From DATJUC01 sp035502675 (GTDB lineage Bacteria > Vulcanimicrobiota > Vulcanimicrobiia > Vulcanimicrobiales > Vulcanimicrobiaceae): 6,066 bases of DNA. Both the position numbers and the translations under genes were made by a program. Position 1 is the stretch's first letter; each line of letters begins with the position of its first letter. The stretch is from the NCBI GenBank assembly GCA_035502675.1, contig DATJUC010000075.1, forward strand, positions 1-6,066, in the 5' to 3' direction. A model generated the notes under the pieces. That model was not told the DNA's origin. It did not search any database and saw only the letters and a program-made list of their open reading frames with translations. Positions 5,009 through 6,066 of the stretch are shown one piece after another.

Positions 5009-6066
5009 ATGCTGCGGTACGCGATCGCGGTCGGGTTATTTTGTGCTGCCACCGCGGCGTCCGCCGCGGCGGCCACGCTTTCGCCGCCGGCGGCCATGAC
5101 GCTTCCGGACGCGGTCGAATACGCGCTGGAGCACAGCTCGACGGTCGCGACCCAGATCGCCAACGTGACGGCGGCGCAGCACCAAGTCGCCCTCCAGGCC
5201 GACACGGCGTACCCGCCGATCGACGCGCAAGCATCGAGCTTTCTCGCCAAGAGCGCCAACTACGAAGGCAGCTTCGCGGCCATCGGCGTGGCTCAAACCT
5301 CCGTCGTCAGCCAAAACACCGTGCAGCTCGGCATCAACAACTGGAATCTGACGACCGGCGGCTTCGCATTTCTGCAGTTGGCGTCGCTGCGGTCGCAGGC
5401 GGTTCAGGCGGAAAACGTTCTGGCGAATACCGAAGATCAGATCGCCACGTCGGTGACCAACTCGTTCTACACGATCGCTCAGCGCAAGGCCGTCGTGATG
5501 GTCGATCTCGCAAACGTCAAGTATCAGGACGTGCTGGTCCGCGTCGCCAAAACGCGCGAACGCGCCGGCGTCGCGGCCGGCGTCGACGTCCTTCAAGCGC
5601 AGACGCAGCAGTCCAAGGCCGCCTCTTCGCTGGTTGCGGATCGAGCTGCCGTCGAGGACGCCAGCCAGGCGCTCGCGCAGCAGATCGGCGCGCCGCTGCA
5701 AACGCCGTTCTCGGTCCCGGTCGAGGTCCCGCAGCCGCCCCTGCCGCACGGCACCGTCGACGCGCTGGTTGCCATCGCCGACGTCAACCGGCCCGACGTC
5801 AGCGCCGCGCACCAGGCCGTCTTCGCCGCCGGCTATACGCGCAAGAGCTGGAACGTCGAGCTGTTCCCGACGGTCAACGTCACGGCGCTGATCGGCAACC
5901 AGTTTTCGCCCAGCGGCGCGGTTCTCGAGCAGGAGCAGTTCAGCTACGACTGCTTTCACGCCTATCCGCCGATTCCGGTCTCGGAGTGTCCGATCGCCTC
6001 CCGCGGATCGGCCGGTTTTTGGAACCTGCAGGCGATCTCGACGTTCACGTTGCCGCTGATCGACTA
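5009..6066 (+). CDS. TolC-family outer membrane efflux protein (3' truncated by the window)
   Basis: The frame opens at ATG 5009 and stays open for 352 codons to the window end. Residues 1-20 are a signal peptide (LRYAIAVGLFCAATAASA), so the protein goes to the cell envelope. MTLPDAVEYALEHSSTV (30-46) is the typical first helix start of outer membrane efflux proteins. A first beta-hairpin (about 68-118) is followed by the long helices (120-228), including FYTIAQRKAVV and GVAAGVDVLQAQTQ. The second repeat begins at TVDALVAIADVNRPDV (249-264), with the second hairpin at 285-352 ending STFTLPLID. These proteins form trimeric barrel-tunnels through the outer membrane for drug efflux or type I secretion. 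No good ribosome site is present; the start is four bases after the Yip1 stop, suggesting translational coupling. A Cys pair (C315, C327) lies in the second hairpin loop. Pump and adaptor genes would be expected downstream. Confidence 0.92.
   Translation, partial: MLRYAIAVGLFCAATAASAAAATLSPPAAMTLPDAVEYALEHSSTVATQIANVTAAQHQVALQADTAYPPIDAQASSFLAKSANYEGSFAAIGVAQTSVVSQNTVQLGINNWNLTTGGFAFLQLASLRSQAVQAENVLANTEDQIATSVTNSFYTIAQRKAVVMVDLANVKYQDVLVRVAKTRERAGVAAGVDVLQAQTQQSKAASSLVADRAAVEDASQALAQQIGAPLQTPFSVPVEVPQPPLPHGTVDALVAIADVNRPDVSAAHQAVFAAGYTRKSWNVELFPTVNVTALIGNQFSPSGAVLEQEQFSYDCFHAYPPIPVSECPIASRGSAGFWNLQAISTFTLPLID

Noticed and set aside
4315..5259. A 314-codon minus-strand frame opposite the Yip1-family gene
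   Set aside because: Low-complexity Arg/Asp/Glu content with no motif, while the plus frame encodes five hydrophobic helices.
5036..5959. A 307-codon minus-strand frame opposite the TolC-family gene
   Set aside because: Arg/Asp-rich shadow; the plus frame has a signal peptide and clear TolC-family repeats.

Overview
The window is a GC-rich, densely coded bacterial chromosome segment with no tRNA, rRNA, CRISPR array or mobile element that I can see. It holds seven protein genes, two of them cut by the window edges. An outer-membrane TolC-type protein together with RNase J and a tandem PilZ protein points to a diderm bacterium outside the well-studied Proteobacteria. The style (high GC, many GTG starts, Pro/Ala-rich secreted proteins of no known family) fits lineages such as Candidatus Eremiobacterota (WPS-2), but that placement is a guess from general impression and not something the sequence proves.

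Left part (1-2154, plus strand): the C-terminal end of an isocitrate/isopropylmalate dehydrogenase-family enzyme; an 83-bp gap with a GC-rich inverted repeat; a protein with two PilZ domains (predicted c-di-GMP receptor); a 176-bp gap with an 11-bp perfect inverted repeat and further foldable elements; and a secreted, proline-rich protein of unknown function with a late hydrophobic segment.

Middle (2157-3851, minus strand): a full-length ribonuclease J with all metallo-beta-lactamase and beta-CASP catalytic residues. It converges on the proline-rich gene with only two bases between the stop codons, and its start lies back-to-back with the next gene set.

Right part (3911-6066, plus strand): a probable operon of a small secreted Arg-rich protein, a five-helix Yip1-family membrane protein, and a TolC-family outer-membrane efflux protein that runs off the window. 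The first two overlap by 43 bp; the second and third are four bases apart. This looks like the start of an export or efflux operon whose inner-membrane pump and adaptor would lie beyond the window.

The most interesting unexplained items are the structured 1205-1380 leader between the PilZ gene and the secreted gene, the tandem PilZ protein with an enlarged second domain, and the tightly packed secreted peptide-Yip1-TolC cluster. I do not see decisive proof of a new system.
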